Shown: positions 17,548-26,583, counted from the first letter of the stretch. The stretch: DNA of 63,040 nucleotides from Syntrophorhabdus sp. (GCA_012719415.1 JAAYAK010000247.1:1-63040), one strand, 5' to 3'. Translations and numbers: made by a program. The notes: generated by a model not told the origin, from the sequence alone.

Positions 17548-18066
17548 ATGAGCGTTCCATCGATAACCGAAACAAGACAGTATCTAACGTTCCACCTGGG
17601 AGGCGAGATGTTCGGAATGGACGTGTGCCATATCAGGGAGATACTCGAGTTCACGTCCGTCGCCAGAGTGCCGGGAACACCGGATTTCATGAAGGGAGTC
17701 ATCAACCTTCGGGGAAGCGTTGTCCCCGTGCTCGACATGAGGCTGAAGTTTGGGCTCGAGGAGACCGATAAAACCGTCGACACCTGCATAATTGTCGTTG
17801 AGGTTTCCTTCGAAGAGGAGAAGACCATCATCGGCGCTCTCGTCGATTCCGTGGAAGAGGTCTTCGAACTGGAGCCTGACCTCATAGACCCGGCGCCCCG
17901 CGTGGGAAGTCATCTGAAGACCGAATTCATAAAAGGAATGGGCAAAAGGGAGGACAGCTTCATCATCATCCTCGATGCCGAAAAGATGCTGTCTTCCGAG
18001 GAGCTTTCCGTTGTGACCGTATCGAAGCCGGAAATATCTTCGGAAGCACGAGCCGTCAACGAATAG
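17548..18066 (+). CDS. cheW: CheW chemotaxis coupling protein
   Basis: A 172-residue CheW-domain protein, cytoplasmic, that docks chemoreceptors onto CheA. Family marks: QYLTFHLGGEMFGMDVCHIREILEF at the start, then VPGTPDFMKGVINLRGSVVPVLDMRLKFGL. A GGAGAGGAG sequence precedes the ATG. It is 63 bases after the chemoreceptor gene, so the two form a receptor-coupler pair. The C-terminal 20 residues are non-conserved. The partner kinase must be encoded elsewhere. Confidence 0.94.
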   Translation: MSVPSITETRQYLTFHLGGEMFGMDVCHIREILEFTSVARVPGTPDFMKGVINLRGSVVPVLDMRLKFGLEETDKTVDTCIIVVEVSFEEEKTIIGALVDSVEEVFELEPDLIDPAPRVGSHLKTEFIKGMGKREDSFIIILDAEKMLSSEELSVVTVSKPEISSEARAVNE

Positions 18067-18088
18067 GCCAAAGGCACCGACAGGAACC

Positions 18089-18118
18089 GACCGGGGCGCC
18101 GGACAGGACGCCCCGGTC
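18089..18118. terminator. Hairpin after cheW
   Basis: GACCGGGGCG (18089-18098) pairs perfectly with 18109-18118 across a ten-base loop. There is no U-run, so it may be a weak or factor-dependent end of the chemoreceptor-cheW transcript. Confidence 0.55.
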
Positions 18119-18196
18119 TCATTGCCACCCTTTCCCGGCGAACCCCATCGTTTGGGGTTGCAAAAACATCGCCTTTCGGAGCACAATGGATTAAGT

Positions 18197-19537
18197 ATGG
18201 TGAGGCGAGCAACAGGGACCGAGGCGACGCCCGGGGGACGGGACCGTTCAAGGGGTGTTCCGGCAAGGCCGCTGGGCGAACGGGAGGCCTTCTTCTATCG
18301 CCTTCACGAGGAATTGCTCGGAGGGCTCGCCGTGTTGTGCGTGTCGACACGGATAGCGGGGCCCCTCGACATCCAGCTCGTGAAGCACGCCTGCCGCTGC
18401 CTGTGGGAGCGCCATCCGTCGCTCCGGGCGCGCATCGTCCCGGCGGAAGGAACGCTTTCCTTTCTCTTCGATGTGCCTTTTCGCGACATCCCCATCCATT
18501 CTTTCTTTGAGCTGGGCAGAACCAACCTCCATACCGTCGTCGAACGAGAGGTGGACACCCTCTTCGATACCTCACAACATCTGTGGAGGGCCCTCCTCAT
18601 AACCGACAAGGCCGACTTCGAGCGGCATTATCTCCTTTTGTCCCTGCACCATTCGATAAGTGACGGAACCTCCGCGGTCCGCCTGGCCAAGGAATTGCTT
18701 CTTTGCTGCGCGCGGATCCTCGCCGGCGAGGTCCCGCGCATGGACCCCTTGCCTCTCCGGGCATCCCTTGAGGAATTCCTGGCGTCAGGGGAATGCGGGA
18801 ACAAGAAGATCCCCCGTCAGGCGGCAGGGACACCCCCCGTCGACAACAGGGGCGGTACGCTGCCCTTCCACGAATTCCAGCCGCCGGGCAGGCGGCACAC
18901 CCGTTTTCGCGTCCACACCCTGGAGGCAGCCGAAACCGCCATCCTGGAGGAGAAATGCCGCCGCGCCGGGACAACGGTCCATGCCGCTCTCGCGGCAATA
19001 GCCCTTTCGGTCATGCACAGGCACTTCGGGGATGACGTTCGTTTCTGTGTGGACACCCCGGTCAACATCAGGGGATCGAGCGGGGCGGGGATCGGCGACG
19101 AAGAACTCTGGTGCATGGAAACACCCGTGAGCATCCGGTACGAAGACGTCGGAGGCCGCGACGTATGGCGGATGGCACGAGATTGCAGCGACAGACTGGC
19201 CTTTGCAGCATCCGCGGCAAAGAACCTCTCTGCCGGCGTGTACGGAGACCCGGCGGGAAAGATCGAAGAGTTGCTTGCGGCCCGGCACTTTCCCCTTTCC
19301 TGCCTTCTCCGTGAAGGCGGACGCGTCGAACCCGGTCAGAAGGGCCCTTTCGTGATCGAGAACATGGGTCTTGCCAGCGGCCGACGGGCAGCGGAGCACG
19401 TGATGGTCATCTCCGCCGCCACGGTGGGAGAAATCCTTTCCCTCACCTTCGCCCATACCTCTCCGCTCCTCAAGGAAAGCTGGGCGGACAGGTTCGTGAG
19501 CGAATTCCTGCGCAACCTCGAGAGAATGGTGAAATAG
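18197..19537 (+). CDS. Condensation-domain / WS-DGAT-like acyltransferase of unknown substrate
   Basis: A 446-residue protein of the CoA-dependent acyltransferase fold shared by NRPS condensation domains, PapA-type and wax ester/diacylglycerol acyltransferases. The catalytic HHxxxDG motif is intact (His151, His152, Asp156, Gly157), preceded by LLSL. A later DTPVNIR segment fits the solvent-channel region (DFG-like position) only loosely. No adenylation or carrier domain is nearby, so it is probably a stand-alone ester- or amide-forming acyltransferase. The start is uncertain: ATG 18197 is preferred here, ATG 18122 would add 25 residues, and neither has a strong Shine-Dalgarno. Confidence 0.75.
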   Translation: MVRRATGTEATPGGRDRSRGVPARPLGEREAFFYRLHEELLGGLAVLCVSTRIAGPLDIQLVKHACRCLWERHPSLRARIVPAEGTLSFLFDVPFRDIPIHSFFELGRTNLHTVVEREVDTLFDTSQHLWRALLITDKADFERHYLLLSLHHSISDGTSAVRLAKELLLCCARILAGEVPRMDPLPLRASLEEFLASGECGNKKIPRQAAGTPPVDNRGGTLPFHEFQPPGRRHTRFRVHTLEAAETAILEEKCRRAGTTVHAALAAIALSVMHRHFGDDVRFCVDTPVNIRGSSGAGIGDEELWCMETPVSIRYEDVGGRDVWRMARDCSDRLAFAASAAKNLSAGVYGDPAGKIEELLAARHFPLSCLLREGGRVEPGQKGPFVIENMGLASGRRAAEHVMVISAATVGEILSLTFAHTSPLLKESWADRFVSEFLRNLERMVK

Positions 19538-19560
19538 AAGAGAACGAACGACAGCGGGTT

Positions 19561-19620
19561 TGATAGGACCAACAGGACAGGGATAGGACCTGTGGGACGT
19601 ATAAGACGTATAGGACGTAT
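19561..19620. repeat. Word-repeat tract, AGGACCTAT family (half element)
   Basis: About 60 bases of GATAGGACC, GGACGTATA and AAGACGTATA words directly after the acyltransferase gene. Only one orientation is present, unlike the array at 7979-8170. The remaining sequence up to 19749 shows no gene. Confidence 0.65.
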
Positions 19621-19749
19621 CGAGAAGCGCAGGGGTGATGAGACGTTTTCCGGGAACAACCGCCGTGACTCTGTTGACCGTCTGTTTTTGACCAGTTGCG
19701 GTCACGGGGGGTCTCGCCCGGCCGAGGTCCAGAGGATCCTTGACGAATA

Positions 19750-21798
19750 CTAGAGAGGACCGGGCACTTCCGCGTCGAGAAGAGTCCTCAGTCTCTCCAG
19801 CAACAGGGAAGGCGCTATCGGTTTCGAGAGGAAGTTGCTCCTGCTGTCCACGACACCCCTGTCGAGGACCACGTCCCGGGCGTGGCCGCTCACGAAAAGG
19901 ACCTTGACGGAAGGGTCCAGCTTGCTGATCTCGGAGTAGACCTCCATGCCGTTCTTCTTCGGCATTATCACATCCATGATGACGAGTCCGATCCTGTGCC
20001 TGTGCTCGGTGAAGCTGCGGACCGCCTCGTCCCCGTCGGCTGCGCCTATCACCGTGTAGCCATATTCCCTGAGCACCTCCTTCATGAGCTGGAGGGTTTC
20101 CCGGTCGTCTTCCGCCACGAGGATCGTCTCTGTACCCGAGGGCATCTTCGGCTCCACATGCCTTGCCTTCTCCCTTTTCACCCGCACCGAGGGGAAATAC
20201 AGATGGAACACCGTTCCCTTCCCCGGCTCGCTTTCCACCGTGATGTACCCGTCGTGCTGTTTCACGATGCCGTACACCGTGGAGAGTCCGAGTCCCGTTC
20301 CCCTGCCCGCCTCTTTCGTGGTGAAGAAAGGCTCGAATATGTGCTCCTTGACCGTCTCGTCCATTCCGTGTCCCGTGTCGGCCACTGTAACACGCGCATA
20401 GGTCCCCACCCTGCCGTAACCGTGTTTGTGGATAAAGGCCCTGTCGATGGACGCGTGGGCGGTGGAGATGGTCAGAACGCGGGTATCCGTCATGGCATCG
20501 CGGGCATTCGTCGCAAGGTTCATGAGGATCTGCTCGATCTGCGTGCGGTCGGCCATTATGGTGATCTCCCTCGCCGATGTCTGCACGCGAAGCTCGATGT
20601 CCTCGCTGAGGAGCCTTTCGAGAAGCCTCTGCACCCCCGTTATGATCTCATTGATACCGTTGGGTTCAAGGTTTACCGCCTGCTTCCTGCTGAAGGCAAG
20701 GAGGCTGTTCGTCAGGTTCGCAGCCCTCTTTGCCGACGAGAGGACGTGGTCCACGTAAACGCGCAGGGGGTTGTCCTTATCCATCTTGACCTGGAGAAGA
20801 TTTCCGTACCCGATGAGGGCGGTGAGAAGGTTGTTGAAATCGTGGGCGACACCCCCGGCCAGGGTACCGATGGCCTCCATCTTCTGGGAGTGCCGCAGCT
20901 GGGACTCAAGGTTCTTCCTGCGGGTGATGTCTCTGACGGTTCCCTCGAAATAGTGAGTACCGTTGTCCTCGTTGACGATGATGCGGACGTTTGTCGATGT
21001 CCACATTCTGGTGCCGTCCGTCCGGTACCGTTCCGATTCGAAGTTCTCCACGGACCTGCGGGTCTTCAGAATGCCGGTGAGGCGCCGGTAATCCTCGGGA
21101 TTGACGAAGGTCTTCCTCGTCTTGAGGTCCCCGTCTCCCGTCATCTGCAGGGGCGAGTCAAATCCGAAGATCCCCGCAAGGGCCGGGTTGGCGCTGATGT
21201 AATGGCCGTCGGCGGCAACCTGGAAGATCCCTTCGGCCGCGTTCTCGAAGATGTTGCGGTACTTTTCCTCGGCGGCCCTGAGCGCGTCCTCCCGCGCGAT
21301 GCGGTCCGTTATGTCGTGGAGGATGGCAACACACCCGCCGATCGGCGCCGCGTCTTCGGCAAGCGACGTTCTCACCTGCGAGACCGTCACCTCCATGGTG
21401 AGAGAGGAGCCGTCCTTTCTCACGAACTCCCAGGGGAGGACGGAAGTGTTGTTTCCCGCGATGATATCGTCGATGGCCGCGGTGAGACGGTCGCACTCGT
21501 CATCGCTCCTCGTGATGATGCGCAGCGTCCTTTTCTCGATCTCGTCCTTCCTCAATTGAAAGAGTCCCCGGAAAGCGCGGTTGCAGGAGATGATCCTCCT
21601 GTCCTCATCGAGCATGAATATCGCGTCGGAGAAGCTCTCGACGAGGACCCGGTAGCGGCCGAGGAACTCTTCCGTCTTCCTGGCCTTCGCGATGATCCGC
21701 GAGAGTTTGCTCACTTCCCTGAGATACTTCCTCCCCCTGTCCTCGGCGATATCCCTGTAGTAGGCAACCATCTTATCCTTCAAGAGATCTCGTTCCAT
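19750..21798 (-). CDS. PAS-domain hybrid sensor histidine kinase
   Basis: A 682-residue soluble hybrid kinase with no membrane segment. Order: N-terminal helix, two PAS domains (about 45-160 and 170-290), HisKA with the phospho-acceptor His in GGVAHDFNNLL, a HATPase domain (NLATNARDAM, DTGHGMD, GTGLGLSTVYGI) and a C-terminal receiver (VAEDDRETL, VIMDVIMP, phospho-acceptor Asp, Lys in LSKPI). The chosen ATG at 21798 is five bases after the end of the FIST gene; an earlier ATG would overlap it. Paired with the FIST sensor, it probably relays that signal to an unlinked regulator. Confidence 0.92.
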   Translation of the reverse strand: MERDLLKDKMVAYYRDIAEDRGRKYLREVSKLSRIIAKARKTEEFLGRYRVLVESFSDAIFMLDEDRRIISCNRAFRGLFQLRKDEIEKRTLRIITRSDDECDRLTAAIDDIIAGNNTSVLPWEFVRKDGSSLTMEVTVSQVRTSLAEDAAPIGGCVAILHDITDRIAREDALRAAEEKYRNIFENAAEGIFQVAADGHYISANPALAGIFGFDSPLQMTGDGDLKTRKTFVNPEDYRRLTGILKTRRSVENFESERYRTDGTRMWTSTNVRIIVNEDNGTHYFEGTVRDITRRKNLESQLRHSQKMEAIGTLAGGVAHDFNNLLTALIGYGNLLQVKMDKDNPLRVYVDHVLSSAKRAANLTNSLLAFSRKQAVNLEPNGINEIITGVQRLLERLLSEDIELRVQTSAREITIMADRTQIEQILMNLATNARDAMTDTRVLTISTAHASIDRAFIHKHGYGRVGTYARVTVADTGHGMDETVKEHIFEPFFTTKEAGRGTGLGLSTVYGIVKQHDGYITVESEPGKGTVFHLYFPSVRVKREKARHVEPKMPSGTETILVAEDDRETLQLMKEVLREYGYTVIGAADGDEAVRSFTEHRHRIGLVIMDVIMPKKNGMEVYSEISKLDPSVKVLFVSGHARDVVLDRGVVDSRSNFLSKPIAPSLLLERLRTLLDAEVPGPL

Positions 21799-21803
21799 GG
21801 ATC

Positions 21804-23033
21804 CTAGGGGTCCCTCGCAAGGACCGTGAGAACCCCCGTCCAATCGAGGCCTCTCGTTCTTCCCCGCAGCGGTGCCAGCTCCACACCGGAGTAAAAGCCG
21901 AAGAGGGGGATATCGCGCGCGCTGAGGACCTTCTGTACCTCCCCGGCCTCCTCGACGCTTGTGTTCGAGTAGTCCTTTGCCCGGCCCGCACAGTCGATGT
22001 ACAGGGCCAGGAGAGGCACCTTCCCGTCCCTATCTATCGTATCCACGAGGAGGCGCGAATTGTCCCGGGCGGATTCCACCATCCGGCCGGCGTCCCTGAC
22101 CATGAACTGGATCTCGTCGCCGCACGTGAGGTCGGATTCGAACATTATCACCCCCGACCTGTCGGGAATGACACCGAGTATGAGTCTGTTCACGTACCGG
22201 TTCTCCCGGTACGCTTCATATCTTTCCCCGCAGTGGACCCCGATCGTCAGAAAATCGAGGGGCTGCACCTCCTGCCATTCCTCGCTGTCGAAGAGCCCGT
22301 TTATCATCTCGACCACTGGCCTGCCGTCGATCTCGTACAAGAGCGGGCCGGAGACCTTCGTCACCCTGTGGCATACCCCGTCAAGGGGGGTGCATCCGTG
22401 CGTTATGCGATGGTAGACGGAAAAGTCCCCACCCAGCATGAGACCCACAAGGCTCTGCGATGCCGCTGATGAACCGCAGAACTGAAAGGTTCTGTTGAAA
22501 TCGTAATCGCCCATGAGCCCGGCGCCGACGACAGGGACGGCATCGCCCAGGACTTCCCCGATCCCGGCTATGAGCGGCGTCGATGAGTTCATGATGGGGG
22601 GGGAACCATTGTCGGGCGGGACCTTGATCGAATCGTAGAAAAGGAGAAGGAGCCTGTCTTCGGGCGCGCGGGTGATACCGCCGGCCATTTTCCTGCCGGC
22701 GTCCCTTTCATCCCTGTCCACCTCTCCGGCCGAGGCCAGTCTGAAGGTGATGAGGTCCGACTCGAGTGCCGCCACCGCGGCCACGGGGTCCCTGTAGGAG
22801 AGAAAGTCGTTGGATATGACACCGATCGCGGACCCCCCGACAACGGGAACATCGGCTCCCGCGGCCTGTCTTATGCCGTGGAAGAAGGCTTCGGGTCCAT
22901 TCCTGCCGGAACAGAAGGCAAGGATCAGGTCGGGTCTCGTTATACCCCCCGACGCCATGGCGCGCCTGGCAAGGACATCTCCGGAAATGGCCCGGCTCTT
23001 GCCTTCATCGCAGGCGATACCTATCCTTGTCAT
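21804..23033 (-). CDS. FIST N- and C-domain sensory protein
   Basis: A 409-residue protein built of the FIST N domain (GISGDVLARRAMASGG..., VVGGSAIGVISND) and FIST C domain (YRENRYVNRLILGVIPDRSGVIMFESDLTCGDEIQFMVRD, ALYIDCAGR, FGFYSGVELAP). FIST domains occur in signal transduction, often near kinases, and are thought to bind small molecules such as amino acids. The ATG at 23033 has GGAG at good spacing; earlier starts lie in non-conserved sequence. It lies directly before a hybrid kinase gene with no gap, so the two are a probable sensor-kinase pair. Confidence 0.9.
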   Translation of the reverse strand: MTRIGIACDEGKSRAISGDVLARRAMASGGITRPDLILAFCSGRNGPEAFFHGIRQAAGADVPVVGGSAIGVISNDFLSYRDPVAAVAALESDLITFRLASAGEVDRDERDAGRKMAGGITRAPEDRLLLLFYDSIKVPPDNGSPPIMNSSTPLIAGIGEVLGDAVPVVGAGLMGDYDFNRTFQFCGSSAASQSLVGLMLGGDFSVYHRITHGCTPLDGVCHRVTKVSGPLLYEIDGRPVVEMINGLFDSEEWQEVQPLDFLTIGVHCGERYEAYRENRYVNRLILGVIPDRSGVIMFESDLTCGDEIQFMVRDAGRMVESARDNSRLLVDTIDRDGKVPLLALYIDCAGRAKDYSNTSVEEAGEVQKVLSARDIPLFGFYSGVELAPLRGRTRGLDWTGVLTVLARDP

Positions 23034-23227
23034 CGTCTCCGTTCCAGTCCCTTTTCCCCGTGCCGTCCCCCGGGGCACCCCACTTCTCCCCTCGACACAA
23101 GGGTTCCGCAATGATGGTCCACAGCTGTCGAACAAGGCAGATTGTCAGGGAATCGCTTTATTCTATTTACCAGTATTGGATTTAAAAAGGCAAGGAAAAA
23201 GCCTCTTTCGCGCGCGGCCTTATTGCC

Positions 23228-23257
23228 TTGACATTTCACCCCCATCTCTCCTAATCT
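23228..23257 (+). promoter_or_regulatory. Candidate promoter abutting murI
   Basis: TTGACA (23228-23233), 18-bp spacer, TAATCT (23252-23257), six bases before the murI ATG, which has no Shine-Dalgarno sequence. RNA would start at or next to the ATG. The -10 match is only partial but resembles the one at 42921. Confidence 0.4.
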
Positions 23258-23263
23258 GTAACC

Positions 23264-24088
23264 ATGCAAAAACTGGCCATCGGCATGTTCGATTCCGGGG
23301 TGGGAGGCATGACCGTTCTGAAGGAGGTCAGGGAACTGCTCCCCCACGAACACATCATCTATTTTGGAGATACCGCCAGGGTTCCCTACGGGAACAAGTC
23401 TCCCCGGATGGTTACGAAATATGCCCTGGAAAGCGCCCTTTTTCTTCTCACGAAGGGCATCAAGCTTCTCGTTATCGCCTGCAACACCTCATCGGCCTTC
23501 GCGCTCCCGATACTGCAAAGACGGATGCCCGTTCCCGTCATCGGGGTCATCGGACCCGGCGCCAGGGAAGCGGCAAGGAACACGACGAGCGGCAGGGTCG
23601 GGGTCATCGGCACGAGGACCACGATCAAGAGCATGGCCTACGACCGGTCGATCAGGAAGCTCGATCCCGGCATAGAGGTCTTCTCCCAGGCATGCCCCCT
23701 TTTCGTTCCCATAGTGGAAGAAGGTCTCGAGCATGACGAGATAGCGAGCCTCATGGCCCGCAAATACCTTCACTCTTTCGAGAGCTCAGGCATCGATGTC
23801 CTCGTCATGGGATGCACCCACTACCCGGTCCTCGAGGACGTCATCAGGAAGACGATGGGCAAGGACGTGAAGATCGTGCACTCCGGAAAGGAAACCGCAA
23901 AAGAGGCCCGCGCCATCCTCGAAGAGAACGACCTCTTCAACAGGCGCGGCCGCGGCAGGTGCGAGTATTTCGTGACCGATGCCCCCGAATCGTTCCACGA
24001 GATAGGAGGCAGGATACTCGGTGAGCCGCTGACCCACGTGAGGACCCTGAAAAGCCTCGACTACCGGGACCTCCTTTTTTCTTCATGA
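23264..24088 (+). CDS. murI: Glutamate racemase
   Basis: A 274-residue cofactor-independent racemase that makes D-glutamate for peptidoglycan. Both catalytic cysteines are present: Cys73 in IACNTSSA and Cys184 in MGCTHYP, with Asp10 in the opening FDSGVGGMTVL. Length is normal. No Shine-Dalgarno precedes the ATG, and a promoter lies immediately upstream, so translation may be leaderless. The stop overlaps the PriA-like gene by four bases (ATGA). Confidence 0.96.
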   Translation: MQKLAIGMFDSGVGGMTVLKEVRELLPHEHIIYFGDTARVPYGNKSPRMVTKYALESALFLLTKGIKLLVIACNTSSAFALPILQRRMPVPVIGVIGPGAREAARNTTSGRVGVIGTRTTIKSMAYDRSIRKLDPGIEVFSQACPLFVPIVEEGLEHDEIASLMARKYLHSFESSGIDVLVMGCTHYPVLEDVIRKTMGKDVKIVHSGKETAKEARAILEENDLFNRRGRGRCEYFVTDAPESFHEIGGRILGEPLTHVRTLKSLDYRDLLFSS

Positions 24089-26052
24089 TCGTCGATGTAG
24101 CTCTTCCGATACCCGTCGGCAGGTCCTTTTCCTACAGGGTCCCCGGCGAGCTCGCCCCCCATATATTCGAACTCGCGCGCGTCCTCGTTCCTTTCCGGCA
24201 CAGGGAAACCGCCGGGGTCGTCGTCGCCCTCAAGGACGGGGGAGGGGAGGGACTCAAGTCCGTCGCAGGTGTGCTCGATTTCTTTCCCCTTCTATCCCAC
24301 GAGCTTCCGGCACTTGTGCGCTGGTCATCATTGTTCTATGTCACGCCCGGGGGGATCGCGTTCAAATACGCCCTGCCCTCAGCCGGAGACCTCGAGCGTT
24401 TCCTCTCCGTCGAGTCCGCCTCCCGCGCGGACGTGGACGGCCTGCCCCTCAGGAAGGCGATCAGGAAACTCGGCAGAACAGAGCTCATGCGCCTGCACAG
24501 GGACGGCCTCCTTGACCTTCGCGAGACGCTGACGGGGGAGATCTTCGCTCCGCCCGTCCCGGCCCCCCCGGGCCCGGACGGTAGCGGAGGAGAAAAGGTC
24601 CTTCTCATTGATTCCGTGGAGGAACGGCTGGCGCACTACGAGAGGGTCATATCGGACCACCTGGGGCGAGGCGGGAACGTCCTTTTCCTCGTTCCCGATT
24701 ACCATGCCGCCGGGGTGTGGTTCACGAAAAGACTCAGGGAAGCCTACGGTCCCCGCGTTCTGTGGTTCTCCTCCGGCACACCCGTGAAGCAGAGGATGGA
24801 AACCTGGTTCAGGAGCCGCCGCGAGGGCGGGCACGTGGTCCTCGGGAACAGGAACTGTGTCTTTCTCCCCCTTCACGGCCTCTCTCTCATCATCGTCGAG
24901 AGGTGCGACGATGATGAATACAAGAACGAGGAAGGGTTCAAGTTCAATGCCGTGAGGGTTGCCGTCGAAAGGGCGCGGCTCGCGAAGGCATCCGTCGTCC
25001 TCGGTTCTGCCGCCTGTTCCATCGACGCGATCCATCTCGCCCGGACACAGGGCTTCGGGATCACCTGCAATGAATGGCCCACCCGGGGAGACTACGCGGA
25101 AAGGACGACAAGCGTCCCCTCCCGCTCGACGGGTGAGATCATCGACCATCTCAGTGCCGAGGCGGGAGAGGCCGCCCGGCACGGCACGCGCGTCGCAGTC
25201 TACGTCCCGCGGAAGGACCAGGGCTCGTACCTCAAATGTCACGCCTGTAGGGAAACCCTTTCCTGTCCCGGCTGCGGGGAAGCCCTCACCTACGACAGGC
25301 AGGCGGGGAACCTCGTTTGTCCCGGCTGCGGGGCGCGGCTCGCATATGAGGGCACCTGCCCCCAGTGCGGCAGCAGCGCCATCGGCTTCTCCCGGATAGG
25401 AATAGTGTTCATCGAGGAGCACCTCCGCAGGGCCTGGCCGCACCTTACCATCACCCGCATCACCGGCGACTCCCTCAGGAAAGAGGCAGCGGCCATCCGC
25501 GCACCCCGTAAGGGCGGTGCGGCTGTCCTCGTCGGTACGCAATCCCTCTCCAAGCTCTACACTCTCCCCGTCGACAGGCTGCTCCTCGCCCAATGGGAGG
25601 AACTGCGAAAGATGGGCGGATACAGGTCGGAAGAGAGAACGCACCAGATCCTTCTCAACCTTCTGGACGCCCTCACCCCCCGATCCATCATCTCCTATTC
25701 AGCGGGAAAGGAGCCCGCTGACCCCCGCGACTATCTGGAGATCTCCTCTTTCATCGAACGGGAACTCAAGAAACGTGGGGAAGCCCACTTCCCGCCCTTT
25801 GCCCGCGTCTTTCTCCTCGAGGCCCGCGGCAAGACAGCGGCCCGGGCCGATGCCACTCTCGCGAAGGTCCGCAAGGTCATCACCGACGGAGGCCTCGAAG
25901 GTGCGCTGCTCGGCACCCTTCCTCTCGAAAAGCCCCCCTATCACATACGCAGGGTGATACTGAAGGGAGACGAAGCACTCCTCAGGGACGTCTTCGAAGA
26001 ACTGCGCGACATCCCGGGAGTGGACATCGAAGCCGACCCGCTAAGCTTCTGA
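24085..26052 (+). CDS. PriA-like primosomal protein with degenerate helicase motifs
   Basis: A 655-residue homologue of PriA (replication restart). The N-terminal 3'-end-binding region, the eight-Cys zinc region of four CxxC pairs (about residues 385-431) and the C-terminal domain are recognisable. The helicase core is not functional by motif: where PriA has GVTGSGKTEVY this protein has LIDSVEERLAHY; the DEEH box reads ERCD; GSATP reads GSAAC; and the QVxGRAGR motif is gone. The frame is open throughout, so this is not a frameshift artefact. ATPase-less PriA homologues are known in Actinobacteria. It is coupled to murI by a four-base overlap. Confidence 0.88.
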   Translation: MIVDVALPIPVGRSFSYRVPGELAPHIFELARVLVPFRHRETAGVVVALKDGGGEGLKSVAGVLDFFPLLSHELPALVRWSSLFYVTPGGIAFKYALPSAGDLERFLSVESASRADVDGLPLRKAIRKLGRTELMRLHRDGLLDLRETLTGEIFAPPVPAPPGPDGSGGEKVLLIDSVEERLAHYERVISDHLGRGGNVLFLVPDYHAAGVWFTKRLREAYGPRVLWFSSGTPVKQRMETWFRSRREGGHVVLGNRNCVFLPLHGLSLIIVERCDDDEYKNEEGFKFNAVRVAVERARLAKASVVLGSAACSIDAIHLARTQGFGITCNEWPTRGDYAERTTSVPSRSTGEIIDHLSAEAGEAARHGTRVAVYVPRKDQGSYLKCHACRETLSCPGCGEALTYDRQAGNLVCPGCGARLAYEGTCPQCGSSAIGFSRIGIVFIEEHLRRAWPHLTITRITGDSLRKEAAAIRAPRKGGAAVLVGTQSLSKLYTLPVDRLLLAQWEELRKMGGYRSEERTHQILLNLLDALTPRSIISYSAGKEPADPRDYLEISSFIERELKKRGEAHFPPFARVFLLEARGKTAARADATLAKVRKVITDGGLEGALLGTLPLEKPPYHIRRVILKGDEALLRDVFEELRDIPGVDIEADPLSF

Positions 26053-26093
26053 AAGATCGCTCGAACCTCTTGAGCGGCTTAAGCGAGAAGAAT

Positions 26094-26127
26094 AAAAAAA
26101 AAGGAGGCTTTGGGCCTCCCCTTTTTT
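26094..26127. terminator. Bidirectional intrinsic terminator
   Basis: GGAGGC (26103-26108) pairs with GCCTCC (26114-26119), flanked by a run of A on the left and CCTTTTTT on the right. It can end both the murI-priA transcript and the convergent secreted-protein gene. Confidence 0.85.
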
Positions 26128-26142
26128 GTCTGCAATGCGGAA

Positions 26143-26583
26143 CTACTTCTTGGCCGGAGCCGCGGGCTTCTCAGCGGGCTTCTCGTCCTTCTTCTCTTCC
26201 GCCTTCTTCTCTTTCTTCTCTTTCGCGACCTTGGCTTTCGTCACTGCCTTGGCAACGTTCTTGCCGTCTGCCTCGGTGTAGACTACGTTAACCTTGTCGC
26301 CAGCCGCGAACTTTGCCATCTTCTTCACCTTGGAAACGTCGAAGGTCATCTCGGTCTCACCCTTGACGACTATTGTCTTCGCCGCCTCGTCCATGGAGAC
26401 GAAGTCGCCTGCGAACTTCTTCACGCCGGCTTTCTTGGCCTTCTCGACCACTTTCTCCTTCACGGGCTTGTCTGTCGCTGCGGCCGGCTTGTCTGTCGCG
26501 GCTTTCTTGTCCTGCGCCATAACGGTCGTAACGAAGGCAACGGTGATCAGGATCGCGAGAACGATCATCAATGCTTTCTTCAT
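26143..26583 (-). CDS. Secreted Lys/Ala-rich protein of unknown function
   Basis: A 146-residue product with a clear signal peptide (residues 1-23, KKALMIVLAILITVAFVTTVMA, cleavage after AxA-like VMA). The mature protein has a Lys/Ala/Pro-rich N-terminal stretch, a compact middle (about 58-103: FVSMDEAAKTIVVKGE, a small beta-rich segment), and a Lys/Glu/Ala/Pro tail ending PAAPAKK. It probably lies in the periplasm. A strong AAGGAGGTGA ribosome site and a sigma-54-type promoter with tandem upstream palindromes point to regulated, high expression, probably by the adjacent NtrC-type regulator. I do not recognise the family. Confidence 0.8.
   Translation of the reverse strand: MKKALMIVLAILITVAFVTTVMAQDKKAATDKPAAATDKPVKEKVVEKAKKAGVKKFAGDFVSMDEAAKTIVVKGETEMTFDVSKVKKMAKFAAGDKVNVVYTEADGKNVAKAVTKAKVAKEKKEKKAEEKKDEKPAEKPAAPAKK

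Noticed and set aside
19882-21807. A 641-codon plus-strand frame opposite the hybrid kinase
   Set aside because: Antisense composition; the kinase on the minus strand shows all expected motifs in order.
24085-26052. PriA motif loss as a frameshift or sequencing error
   Set aside because: The frame is open over its full length and flanking residues still align with PriA, so the motif residues were replaced, not shifted.
26143-26583. Histone H1-like DNA-binding protein (Lys/Ala-rich)
   Set aside because: A clear signal peptide shows export, which does not fit a chromosomal protein.
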